Shown piece after piece: positions 53,651 through 64,000 of a stretch of DNA of 64,000 nucleotides; within the stretch, counting starts at the first letter, position 1; the number at the start of each line of letters is the position of its first letter. A model generated the notes under the pieces. It was given only the letters and a program-made list of their open reading frames with translations, ran no database searches and had not been told where the DNA came from. Both the position numbers and the translations under genes were made by a program. The stretch spans positions 7,815,665-7,879,664 of the forward strand of contig JAHWDD010000003.1 of assembly GCA_023897205.1 (NCBI GenBank). Reading direction: 5' to 3'. This stretch comes from Exophiala sp. HKRS030 (Eukaryota > Ascomycota > Eurotiomycetes > Chaetothyriales > Herpotrichiellaceae).

Positions 53651-54892
53651 ATGGCTACGAATTCGATCAAGTTGTTGACTGGGAACAGTCACCCCGACCT
53701 TGCAAAGGCCGTTGCTACAAGGTCCGTTGTCTTGCTGCTTGTTGAAAATCACCCAGTCCACACTACTGAGGGGTCTCGATGCTAGAAGACCTCAAATTGT
53801 TCTAGTCACTGACTCGCTTCTCATTCTAGGTTGGGCATCGAACTTACAAAGATTATGGTCCTACAGTATTCGAATCAAGAGACCAGTGTGACTATCGGAG
53901 AGTCTGTAAGAGATGAAGATGGTATGTACATACACCAACGGGCCTCGAAACTACCCACCTTTTGATCCTATGTCCTTTACCGTCCGTCCGATTATCAACC
54001 TCGACTCTGTCTCACTCACTCATCTGTACCAGTCTTCATCTTGCAGTCAACTCGACCAAACGACATCAACGATGGGTTGATGGAACTCCTCATTATTTGC
54101 AATGCCTGCAAGACTGCTTCTGCCCGCAGAGTCACAGCCATCCTTCCCAATTTCCCTTATGCCCGGCAGGATAAAAAAGACAAATCAAGAGCGCCTATTA
54201 CAGCCAAGCTAATGGCTAACATGCTGCAAACGGCTGGCTGCAATCATGTTATCACGATGGATCTTCATGCCTCACAGATCCAAGGCTTCTTCAACGTGCC
54301 TGTGGATAATCTCTATGCAGAGCCCAACTCGGTCAAATGGATTCGCGAGAATCTCATGCATGCGACAGAAGACAATGCCGAAATCAATGGTCAGAAACAA
54401 GATTGCGTTATAGTCAGTCCAGATGCGGGAGGTGCAAAGCGGGCAACTTCCATGGCTGATAGACTTGATCTGCCATTCGCGCTTATCCACAAAGAACGAT
54501 CGCGGCCAAATGAAGTCAGTCGCATGACTCTTGTTGGAACAGTAGAGGGTAAGGTTGCGATCCTGGTGGATGATATGGCAGATACCTGCGGTACTTTGGC
54601 GAAAGCTGCAGATACACTCATCAAGCATGGAGCCAAAGACGTTGTTGCTCTTGTTACCCACGGAATCCTGTCAGGCAAAGCGGTGGAAATCCTGAAAAAC
54701 TCCAAGTTGTCTCGGTTGGTGATCACAAACACTGTACCTATATCAGAGGAGAAGATCGAAGCGTTGAGGGTCGAAGATGGTCAAAAGGGATGCAGACTCG
54801 AATTCATCAACATTGCTCCGGTCCTGGCAGAGGCCATCAGACGGACGCATAATGGTGAAAGTGTGAGTTACCTGTTCAATCACGCTGTTTGA
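53651..54892 (+). CDS. Ribose-phosphate pyrophosphokinase (PRPP synthetase)
   Basis: Exons 53651-53721, 53830-53921 and 54033-54892 give 340 residues, starting [20 protein letters not shown]. It makes PRPP from ribose-5-phosphate and ATP for purine, pyrimidine, NAD, histidine and tryptophan synthesis. The hallmark blocks are [39 protein letters not shown] (ATP-binding loop), [15 protein letters not shown] (metal-binding signature) and [19 protein letters not shown] (PRPP-binding loop). It ends [10 protein letters not shown], as usual. Yeasts and filamentous fungi have several PRS paralogues forming hetero-oligomers; which one this is is not clear. It follows anthranilate synthase and eS6 on the same strand, each with its own promoter. 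Confidence 0.96.
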
Positions 54893-55647
54893 GGGCTTTT
54901 TCGTGGCATAGCAATGAGCTGGTGTGGCTCGATCCTTTGCTTGTTCGCAAGGGCGACTGGAATATGTTTGGCTCCCTTTCAAAGTTCAAGCTCAGCCAGT
55001 CTGGGTTGAGGGAGAAGAGGGGAAGTGTTTCTACCCGCATGTTATGTTCAGCCAATTTGGCCATCTAACTAGTACTCTGGAGTCTTCGACATATGGTTCC
55101 GAAAAGGGACCCCTTTTCCATGCTAGTAAGAGCATATTCCGCATTCGAGCAACGATGGCTTCAAGGACGCTAATGGAGCAGTTCGTCAACACCTGGGAGG
55201 GCAGCTATAGGCGGAGATCTTCTGATTCGCCAATGCAACGGAAAATTTATCCGTCTAGCCGCGTGAAGCCTTATCTGCGGTACCCAAGATCACTCTGGCG
55301 TTCGGGTTTGGGCCATCGTGTGTGCCGTTTGTATGCATCTTGTGCAAACGGTGACGGTGAAAGGGGGATGTTTGATACTTGGACTAGCCAACTGGTGATA
55401 CGTACTTAGACTTTGGGCACCTGATATTCTGGCATATGACGGAAGGTATTAGCAATCAACGTTGCGTCAACCAAACATCTCTTGCCCAAGGGGCCGGAAG
55501 TGGCTTCCTGGTCTTAGACAGACCCGAACTATCTTGCACATTCAGACGGCTGATAGAGCGAGACTTGTCTCGAAGGGATAATATAGGTCCCTCTATACAT
55601 TAACATACCGGTAGTGGTACAATATCATATGACCCTAGTATGCACTT

Positions 55648-55896
55648 CTACTTAGACCTCCTTTCCCTTGGAACTTGCAACGCCACTGAGTCTGCATTTG
55701 CCCGTTCGGTATCGTCGAGGGCTAGAGAAAGTGGCCATGAGTAATCGAGCCAGACAAATAGCATGGTCATGACAGCACCCAGAAGTCCCGCAATTGAGAA
55801 GTGGATTAGTTGGCGAACGGTGAAGGTGTGAACACCAACTGCCACCAACTGCCACCAACTGCAAACTGCCAGGAATGGGGGAATAGAGTTGGCCAA
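55648..55896 (-). CDS. Possible small membrane protein or terminal exon
   Basis: The minus frame ends with HFSIAGLLGAVMTMLFVWLD, a credible membrane segment, followed by a polar, charged tail ending RERRSK. The upstream portion (LQLVAV/WWQLVAV) is produced by a tandem repeat of the DNA and is unlikely to be a real N-terminus. It may be the last exon of a gene whose other exons were not found. Product unknown. Confidence 0.25.
   Translation of the reverse strand: MANSIPPFLAVCSWWQLVAVGVHTFTVRQLIHFSIAGLLGAVMTMLFVWLDYSWPLSLALDDTERANADSVALQVPRERRSK
55840..55868. repeat. CCAACTGCCA tandem repeat
   Basis: Three adjacent copies of about 10 bases (CCAACTGCCA, the last diverging). Confidence 0.7.
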
Positions 55897-56476
55897 TCAC
55901 AGGATCCGGAACTCCTCTCCGCGATATCAACCAACCACATGCTAAGGAGATGTTGTTCCTCTACCGCAATCTTCGACTCAGGAACTCTCACCTACGGCGC
56001 ACTGCGATGGCAACCTTTTTGCCCCTCGATCTTTTGGACACTGTTCGTATATCAGAGCTTGTTCCCTGGGCTTTCAAGTGGCCGAGGGCCCCAAACCCAG
56101 ACGTTGGAGACGTCATCGCAAGGAAATGCAAATCCGGCCACTCGTCAGCCTCCCAGTCCCACGCTCGACGCCCAAGACGTTGTCCACACCGAGGATTGGT
56201 TTGATATCTCACGTGCCAGATGCCGTCCGTGACGATCTCCAAAATATCAATGGCGGACCCTGCCCCAGAACCGTCAAGCTTGCAACATTTCACGGAAGCG
56301 GAGCTCTGGCGCGACCACGCAGAGGCCTGGAGAATGCTTCCTAGATCAGCATTCACAATTAGACCCAGTCGTGCTGAGTGCAGCCCAACGACCGGAAAGA
56401 TTTTCCTTTGCCCTAGCGCTCTTCCCATTGGGTGTAACTGATTTCCGCTGAGATTGCCCCGACTATTCAGATCCCA

Positions 56477-56484
56477 TCACGTGA
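56477..56484. promoter_or_regulatory. Palindromic E-box TCACGTGA upstream of the Zn2Cys6 gene
   Basis: The same TCACGTGA palindrome as at 28144, 260 bases before the Zn2Cys6 start. A candidate bHLH-binding site only. Confidence 0.35.
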
Positions 56485-56743
56485 AATAAACCACATACTG
56501 TATCGCTCTATTGCTTGGACCTTTTTTTTCAATATGTTGCCATGGCATGTTCTCTATCTTTGTGGGCCAGCTCATTTATGAGCAAGCCTTGCATCGTCCG
56601 TCAATATAAGTCTCTCGTCGTTTCTCCCTCGATCGAATTTTCAAGGGCCATCTTTTTCGTTTTGTGGACTGTCGTGCGCCGGCAATGCGATCTCACTGAT
56701 CGACAATTCAATTGCATGGCATGTTGGATCATTCTTTCATCTG

Positions 56744-59612
56744 ATGTCAGGAAGGAGCCATAGGCCATTGGCGCCTGCTTTACCACTCACGCCAGCCCCA
56801 GTACCAAGTCCCAGTCTACCGTCGCACATTCCCTCGCCCCAGCTTCAGCGCCGTAATATCACGACGGCATGTAAAGCCTGCAGAAAACGCCGTTCCAAGG
56901 TACGTAATAAAGCGCCTGTTTGGTGTTTTTCCAGATTGGGTCCTTTTCGTTTTTTCAACTTTGGCGGCTGTTTGGTCCGGAAATCATGCCCACCCGGTTC
57001 CACTGCCCTGTACGAGTGACCAATTTCCAATTTCCTTCATCAAAAAGTCATTGTTATTCCCTAACCCTGACCTCCCTTGGGCACGTACGGCTACTGATAA
57101 GACCAGTGCGACGATCAAACGCCATGTAGACAATGTCGAGAAAAAGAAACCGAATGTGAACGTGATCAGGCAGAAGATGGCCGGCGTAAGATGGCTTGGA
57201 AGCGAAAGGTCGAGGAGTTGGAGTCGGACAACAAATCCCTTTCTGACCTGCTCGACGCCATCCGAAGTGGCGACCAAGTTCAAGTCGACAACCTCATTGC
57301 ACTGATTCGGACTCACCAGGCGTCTCAAAGTGAAGTGGTGGATTATGTTACCACCAATTTTGTCAAAACTACCCCGGCCGAAGAACCCGATGATCGACAA
57401 AGTAAAGCCTCAACCCGACAACAATCCCCATCAACACAACAGACACGTCTCCCTAGATCGATACGAAATTCGTTGCGTACGCCCATATCTGTGCCAGCCA
57501 CTCCTTGGACATCCGTAACGGATGATGATGACCTCGTGTCCCATCTTGTCTCCCTTTGGTTTACCTGGAGACACTGGTGCTGTGAGTTTGACTTGATCCT
57601 TTCGATCCCAAGAATCAGAAGTCATCATTGCTGGTGCCTCTGATCCGTCGTTGGCTTGTAGCGACAAAGATTCGGCTACCCCAGTTTGTTTCGTTTTCTC
57701 ATCATGGCCCTAACTCTTCGTCGAAGTTCTCGGGTGAGACTTCTCCACGGAAAATATATCCGTTGACTGTGTGATCTCACCGGACAACTACTTGGGCTCT
57801 GCACCTGGCTGCTAGCACCTCCTCATCGTTCATACTAGTTTGAATTCGTTACTAACCGGAACTCCCGCTTAAAAACAGATCCCTTCATAGACCGCGACGC
57901 CTTCGTCAGTGCGATGCAATCCGGAAATCTGGAAAATGGACTATGTACGCCTTACCTGGTCAATATGATCCTAGCGGATGCTTGCGTAAGTCTGCGACAA
58001 ATTCCTCTTCTGTGAATCTGAATCATCCATTAACCACCGGGCCTCTGTGATCAATGAGTGGCACATTCTGGCTCCGGCGGTCCGAAAGATCAAGTTGTTA
58101 TCAGCCCGGACTTTTGGACTGAAACCTTTGCCAGATTGTGCCATTCCATTTCACATGGCTTTTCTCTATTAGTTTGATTATGACACCCCTGATAGCATGA
58201 ACTCACCGCCGTTGAACGAAAAATCTTTGAGAGATCTTTTCTTCGAAGAGGCACGCCGTCACATGGATAGTGCAAAACGAAAGCGATCCCTCACGGCGAT
58301 CCAATACCTTGGGATACAATGGATGTAGTGAGTGACATTTTATCTTGGCGGCGCCACCAGACTTACAATTTTCCAGTTTTGGCAATAGCGGGCTTGACAC
58401 TATGTCGATTGCTGTTATGCATGAAGTCGTTCACCATTTGAAACAACTTGACAGGCCTGGACGTGAGGATAAATGGAAAGCAAGATTGTCTACCGAGCAA
58501 GCTACCAGAGTTGAGAAGATGTTGGGCTACACGACATGGGCAACTTTCGTTTCGACAACCGCTGCCACGTTCGCTATGCGAAACGACCCCTTAATGCGTC
58601 CTCCCAGTCGAGAAAAACCGCCACTCTGTGAAGGGGTACATGGCGAACATTGGTTCCCTTACCCTAGAAGGCAGCCTTCAGTCGTCGCACATTCTGCTTG
58701 CCATCTTCACTTTCTAGGACGGTTATTCGAGATCTGTTACAATATCAGCGAGTATCTCTTTACCAAGGATGATAAGAAGACCTTCACTCAAGACGTGCTG
58801 CAGGATCTACAGACCGATCTCGCCCTGTGGTACGAAAGTCTCATCGGATGTTTAAACATTGTTGACAATATAAAGTCACCTCACACATTAAGTATCCAGT
58901 ATGTGTGCACTGTTATCCTTGGTACAGGGTCATGATTGGTAGACTAACTTTCTCCAGTGCACAGTATCATTGGGCCATTATGGTCATTGCTGAACTCAGT
59001 TTTGGGTCTCGCATCGAAGTTGAAGACGATGCGACTGTTGCGTTGTTTGTTCCCGTCGTTCAAGCTCAACATATGGCTGCAGCACTAACTATAGCTGATC
59101 TTGTTCATCGTCAATGTATTCACTGGGGAGTTGACCATGTCCCTACCAGCTTTCTCCAACCTATCAATGCTGCATTAGCAGTAGTTACCAATGATCTTGA
59201 GCCAGCGGAACACAAGTCAGCATTCATCAAGCTTGCCATTGGCTTACATAGTCTATCAAGACGATCCGTTTCTGCCGAAAGCATCCTCCGCATGCTGAGA
59301 TTGAAATTGCGGCAGAAGCGCCTGATGTCCTCTGGGGATATCGACCGGCTTTTCGAAGACGCTGACGACCACTGGGAGGAAAGTCTTTGGGTACCACAAG
59401 GAACAGCCGTGACAACCATCTCAGGTGTCAGCGGCAGAGAAAAAATCTCTGGCGATGGTGATCCGATGGATTTCCACGCCAATGTCGATGGAGGTAGAGC
59501 CGTTCAACATGGAGGGGGCGGCACTATCGACGAGAATTACGATTTGCTCATCGAGAAGTGGAATCACTTCAACCTCGGCGCATCTTCTAGTAGTAGTTCA
59601 TCTAGTAGCTGA
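56744..59612 (+). CDS. Zn(II)2Cys6 transcription factor
   Basis: Six exons: 56744-56899, 57107-57581, 57879-57985, 58173-58327, 58377-58898 and 58958-59612, which sum to a whole number of codons (689 residues). The binuclear cluster spans the first intron: CKACRKRRSK ends exon 1, and exon 2 opens with C-DDQTP-C-RQ-C-REKETE-C, giving Cys 43, 46, 53, 59, 62 and 69. A coiled-coil linker follows (KRKVEELESDNKSLSDLLDAI), then a fungal middle homology region (VSLWFTWRHWCYPFIDRDAF; LFFEEARRHM; HFLGRLFEICYNISEYLF). The last 100 residues are Gly/Ser-rich and end in a Ser run. The HW-PFID arrangement resembles NirA-like regulators. The target genes are unknown; neighbours give no clue. Confidence 0.88.
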
Positions 59613-60969
59613 GCCATTGACGTCAAAGGAAGCAGAAGGATTACTGTGTTATATTTACGATACAATGTCCGATATGGTCTCGACAGGAAGATAGATTGGA
59701 CGCGTGACAGTCCCACCGCCAAAGCCTCCTAGGCTACCGGTATAAGTACTAGTAATATATTTACATTTGACAACTTTAGTACTTTCCATCATCCACTACG
59801 AGTCTACTACGCAAAGCAATCAACACGTCTCACACCACATGGCATAGACTCCTCGTCACACCACACTCCTTGGCCCCTTATGTTTGATCCGGCCGTCCAC
59901 GGAATCACCAATAACACTGCAAAATTATCTCTGTGGAACCACAAGCCTACCTCAGCGTGACCTCATCGCCCTCTGCATCGGATGACATATCCAACAAGTC
60001 CGCACGCAACATCACAAACCATCCCTCGTCGACGACTAATTAACTCGATAGTCATCCCCCTTTCTCCACGACAACCACCGCCACCACCACCACCAGAAAC
60101 AACAACGGACACACCACGTCGTGAGTGCTTGAACTTGAATTCGATGAAGAGTATCCCCAGCGACAAAGACAAATACTCCGTGACTCATCGAGTATGCAAC
60201 CCCTGGCACTGACTAGCCGTGTGGGAGCTTGCAGGGTCGCCACGTCCATTTTTCATCTTTACCCCCGTCCTCCGTCCACGTTAGATGGACTCGAGCACGG
60301 GGTGTTGGAGTTGAGGACTTGAGTTTGCTGCCCAACTGCTGCTCTGGACTGAAAGATGCGGATTATCGCCGTGTAGATTTGAGGATTCTCAGTGGACGCT
60401 GCACGAGACATGATGGTGCTGGGGAAGACGGGAGGAAGAAGGGAGGAGGGGAGGAGGGAAGGAGGGGAGGAGGGGAGGAGGGGAGGAGGGGAGTAGGGGA
60501 GTAGGGGAGGAGGCGCGCTGGGTCTGGGTCTGGGCAAAGGTAGAGTCGGAAACGGCGGGTTCAATGCGCTGCATAATGGCCATTGCGAGAAATAGTGAAT
60601 GATGGATATTGATACGGAAACGGTGTCGGTATTTGATTCGAGTTGTGGATGAGCTGCCCTCCCTGCCGGTCTGGATGGTAATACTCGCTATATAAGAAAG
60701 ATCATATCAACAACGTTCGTGGCTCAACGGCAACTAGTTGGCATTCTGAAGAGCGGCCAAAGCGTGAACTTCATCGACGAGTCACATACATGCGTGCGTG
60801 CAAGATACTGGGACATACGTATACAGTATACTCAGTATACACGACAAGTCTAGAGGACCACCAACCCAGCCACTGCTATTTCCTCCTTGTCGTCCATCGT
60901 CCGACGTCCGCTCTCTGCTGTGATCCACCAAATCGATACCGACCCAGTCTCTCAGTGAGAATTTCATCT
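59613..60969. other. Convergent intergenic region, 1.36 kb
   Basis: Between the 3' ends of the Zn2Cys6 and HMG-box genes. Contains a GGAGGAGG minisatellite (60430-60515) and a CCACCACCACC tract near 60078-60100. No gene seen. Confidence 0.6.
60430..60515. repeat. Purine-rich GGAGGAGGGGA minisatellite
   Basis: About 85 bases of imperfect GGGAGGAGG/GGGGAGTA units with one strand almost purely purine. G-runs of 3-4 spaced by 2-3 bases could form a G-quadruplex or triplex. Confidence 0.85.
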
Positions 60970-63900
60970 TCATCTTCTCAAGAACTCCTCAACCTCGAAC
61001 CCGACACGTCTCTTACTCTTTTCCCAACTCTCCATCTCCTTTGCGCTGACGTTGCGACAACCCAGACCAGCTGGTTTAGAGCCCGAGTTCAGCCCTGCGC
61101 CGAAAATCCCCGTCTTCACAATCACCGCTCGGCAATCGTGCAGACGGACTTCGACGCCGGATGTCGATGTGGGAGCTGACACGGTGGTGACGGTTGACGC
61201 CGAGACGGAGGATGCGCCGGGTTTGGACTGGTTGGTGGAAGATATCGAGCCCAGGGGCTTTGATGCCGATGGGATCGATGGGTTGACGCTGGTGGATGTG
61301 GAGCCGTTGCCCGGTCCTGCTGTGGCAGTTGCTCCGGGACCAGTAGTTGCGGTGGTGTTTGGTGCCGCGGTCGCGGTGGCACCGCCGCTGGCGCCGCTGA
61401 CAGATTCGACGAGTTCTTCGTCGGTGGATTTGATCACGATGGTGACGTCGGGACCAACGCTTCCGCGCCATAGTGTTGCAAACCATTGCCAGTGGGCTGG
61501 CGGCGAAAAGCCGTCGCTGATCGGCATCGAGATGGAGCTGGCGTCGACCGTGGTGAGTTGGAAATGTGGCACGATGGCTATGGGGATGGCGTTGGGCGAG
61601 ATTGTGCTTGTGGGGGGTGCCGCGGTTATCGCAGATGTTGTGCCGGTAGCGTTGGGCGATGTTAAGGCAGGTGTTTCTTTGGTGTTGCCTTTCAGTTCGA
61701 GTTGATCGACTTCAACCATTGGCTCTACAGGTGGAACGTTGGTGATGAGTGTTGAGGCAGAAGGCTTCCGTGGCGGTGGGACGCGGGATAGTGGTCTGGT
61801 GGTCGGAGGAGGTGGGATCGGTGGTGTAGGTGGTGGTGGAGGGATGCGACTCGAGTTAGTGGGTCGAGGAAACGACAAAGAAGGGAGGCGTTGGCCTGGT
61901 CCCTTGCTAACATCTGTCTTATCATTTTCCTCAGCCAGACTCTGGCTCCGGGTCTTTGGCGGAGGCGGTGGTGAAATGATGGACAATTCAGAGGCCCTGA
62001 CTATAGTCTTCGGACTAATGGCGGATTGTACATCTTCCATCAAATCTTCAGACTCGGTGACCGGAGCATTCGATTTTCGTCTCGGTGACGATGGTCTCAA
62101 ATTGTCTGTTGTCGGAGCCACCTTTGTGGGAATCAGGGGGCTGCTTTCAATCGCGATAGGAGCATTTCGACTACCTGTTTGGCTGTACTTGGTCGTGATA
62201 TACTCAACCATCTCCTTGTTGATTTTATGCCATTCACTTAACATCTGTAGGTAGGTCTCCGTGGTTAAGTTCTTATGGTGTCTCGTGGTGACATTACGAG
62301 CTTCTCGCATCAATTGATATGGATTAGGCCCCTCGAAGATCTTGACAGCGAAGTTCCCTTCTTTCTCGAGTTGATCGGCTAGCGACGAGGACATGCTCAT
62401 TACACTTGCCGCATCCATTCCTTCAATGGCAATAATGGCACCTCGGACGTCGAGTTTGGGTGAGCTCAGTCCAGGAGAGGGAAGAGGAGATGAGATCTGC
62501 GACAAAACTCGGATTCTGTTCAGCACGGGGATTGACATGATCATTGCCTCCACTCCAGAACTCTGCGACGTCGAGACAGAAGCAGGTTTGGCTGAGAACG
62601 GTGACACCATTGTCTCGATGGGTGGTAATGCCACACTCGTTCGTGCGCGTTGTTGCTGAATTGGTGGTGGACGTACTGGCTGCAATTGTGGTGGTAAAGG
62701 ATATATTCCTCTTGGAGGTGAAATGAGAGCTGGCTTGGTCATCTGAACAGGGTGCGCTCGCTGCAGTGGAATATGAGGCGCATGTATCTGTCTCATTTGT
62801 TCTCCTCGAGGGTAGGCAGCGCTTGGAGAATGGGGGTAGGCGTACTGGGGTTCAGGATAAGCTTGGCCTGACGCAACATAGACGCCATTACTATCGTATC
62901 GTCGTCTCTTGGCCTCCTGAGACTCTGAAGGTGGTGTGCGTTGAGCCGTCGGAGGGACTGCATAAATCAGTCGAGGGTCCACGCGTGAAAACGGATACGC
63001 TTCGACGAATGCTTTCTGCTGCCCATGATGTTCAGGAGACACTGTGGGTTGTCCGTGGTGAAGTCGTTGCGGATGGCCACTGTTGACGACAAATCCACGT
63101 TTTGCCGGCACCTGTATTGTCATGTTATCGCGAGTAGCCGACTCGTTTTGTGGTATCGGTGCTGCTGCTGGACTATGTAATGGCTGAGAGATTGGTTTCT
63201 TTCCGCACTTAGAACAAGGTTCCGCTAATTCAGTGGAAGAAGGACCAGATACGGATGAATGGGTGCTGTTTCTTCCACTACGACGAGGGTGATATCGATA
63301 GCCTGGATACTGTTCTTGATGACGGGCTTTCTCTATCTAATGAGTCGTTGAGTTAGTGGACAAAGGACTTTATGATGGGTGGAAGTTGGTCTTTGACATA
63401 CTTCCGCAAGCGTATTCCATTCCTCCTTGGCTTCAACTGAAAGATGCTGCCATTGTTTCCCAATGATTTTTGACACTTCCGGGTTCGGTATGCCTGGATT
63501 TTGAGCGATAATTTTGGCTTGCTGTGCCTGTCGAAATAAAATGAATGCTATTAAGACATATCATCAGTGCAAATCAGAGATATACGTGAATGTACAACTG
63601 AAAAGACTTCGGCAAGCTGAAGGAATGATCTCACAATTTCGGGGTCTTGGTATTTTCGGATCTGGTTGGCACAGACAAACATTGTGAGCAGTGTCCTGCT
63701 GTGCACGCTCGCCATCCAATTGCATCGAGTGATCTCCATCGGGACGAGAAATCAACTCTTGCCCGGCAGTTGACATTGAACGCAGACTCACGTCTCGGGA
63801 TACGCTGTGTCTAGGAGTCGAGCTCTGGGGAAAGTGGACGGTACTTCTTCTAGCAGCATTCTCGTCAAATCCATACCCGGCTTGTCGATCTGGAAATATA

Positions 63901-64000
63901 TGATGCTGGGACAACGCCGATGTCCTCCGCGAAATGGGTCCATGAATTGTGGCGGGAATAGGGAGACGGCGATGCAGAGCCGGAGGACGTGGCTCATGCA
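60970..64000 (-). CDS. HMG-box transcription factor (5' end outside the window)
   Basis: Open on the minus strand from the right edge, with exons 63635-64000, 63402-63547 and 60970-63336. The HMG box is split by the first intron: PDPKIPRPRN, then SFILFRQAQQAKIIAQNP, IPNPEVSKIIGKQWQHLS, and after the second intron EIEKARHQEQYPGYRYHPRR. The RPRNSFILFR and NPEVSKIIG phrases are MATA-HMG-like, DNA-bending domains that include fungal mating and developmental regulators. Downstream is a CSKCGKK phrase, a long Pro-rich linker (PPPPPTPPIPPPP) and a conserved C-terminal block (WQWFATLWRGSVG; ESWEKSKRRVGFEVEEF). The exact regulator cannot be named. No frame break was seen here. Confidence 0.88.

Larger units (their letters stand above)
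54893..56743. other. Intergenic, 1.85 kb, with weak coding hints
   Basis: Between PRPP synthetase and the Zn2Cys6 gene. A 161-residue plus frame at 54924-55409 has odd composition and is probably not a gene. A small minus-strand frame at 55648 is listed separately. Contains a CCAACTGCCA tandem repeat near 55840-55865. Confidence 0.5.

Noticed and set aside
54924..55409. 161-residue plus-strand frame after PRPP synthetase
   Set aside because: No recognisable domain, irregular composition, follows directly in the 3' flank.
61052..61705. 217-residue plus-strand frame opposite the HMG-box gene
   Set aside because: Mirror of the Thr/Pro-rich antisense region; composition explained by the HMG-box gene's codons.

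Overview
The window looks like nuclear core-genome DNA from a filamentous ascomycete (Pezizomycotina). The evidence is small 5'-biased introns of about 45-60 nt with GTAAGT-like donors and CTAAC-like branch points, 20-odd genes in 64 kb on both strands, and fungus-specific families (Clr5 domain, Zn2Cys6 regulator, Kre9/Knh1-like GPI protein, RRG7, GT62 mannosyltransferase, SREBP-type bHLH). The class cannot be fixed by eye; Eurotiomycetes or Dothideomycetes are likeliest. No CRISPR array, rRNA gene, intact transposon, viral gene or biosynthetic cluster was seen.

Layout. 1-6.4 kb: the 5' part of an SREBP-like bHLH factor running off the left edge, a 3.4 kb spacer, and an 8-exon Dal5/Liz1-type MFS carrier. 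6.4-17 kb: gene-poor, holding only a Ser/Pro-rich conserved protein and a Golgi GT62 mannosyltransferase. 17-29 kb: mitochondrial and housekeeping genes: RRG7-like nuclease-fold protein, carnitine acetyltransferase, the mismatch-repair MutL homolog PMS1, an F-box/beta-propeller protein and FMC1. 29-44 kb, nearly all minus strand: Clr5 protein, Kre9-like GPI wall protein, epsin, ABM-like protein, secreted RNase T2, TMEM115-like Golgi protein, actin-like ATPase-fold protein. 45-55 kb: LisH/WD40 TBL1/Sif2-like corepressor, a coiled-coil protein, then three plus-strand genes for anthranilate synthase I, ribosomal protein eS6 and PRPP synthetase. 56-64 kb: a Zn2Cys6 regulator and an HMG-box regulator running off the right edge.

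The genes do not form one pathway. Small themes are tryptophan/nucleotide precursor supply (TrpE uses chorismate, the later step uses PRPP made by PRS), mitochondrial respiration (RRG7, FMC1, carnitine acetyltransferase) and transcriptional control (six regulators).

The most useful observations are: (i) reading-frame breaks of one base at or beside short homopolymers in otherwise intact conserved genes (epsin, eS6, probably the TBL1-like and Clr5 genes), which point to assembly indels rather than biology; (ii) two probable GC-AG introns, both with GCAAGT donors; (iii) a 17-nt exon splitting the LisH domain; (iv) overlapping coding potential at the RRG7 start; (v) a carnitine acetyltransferase with both a mitochondrial presequence and a C-terminal AKL, plus an internal Met just after the first intron. 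I found no convincing previously undescribed system.
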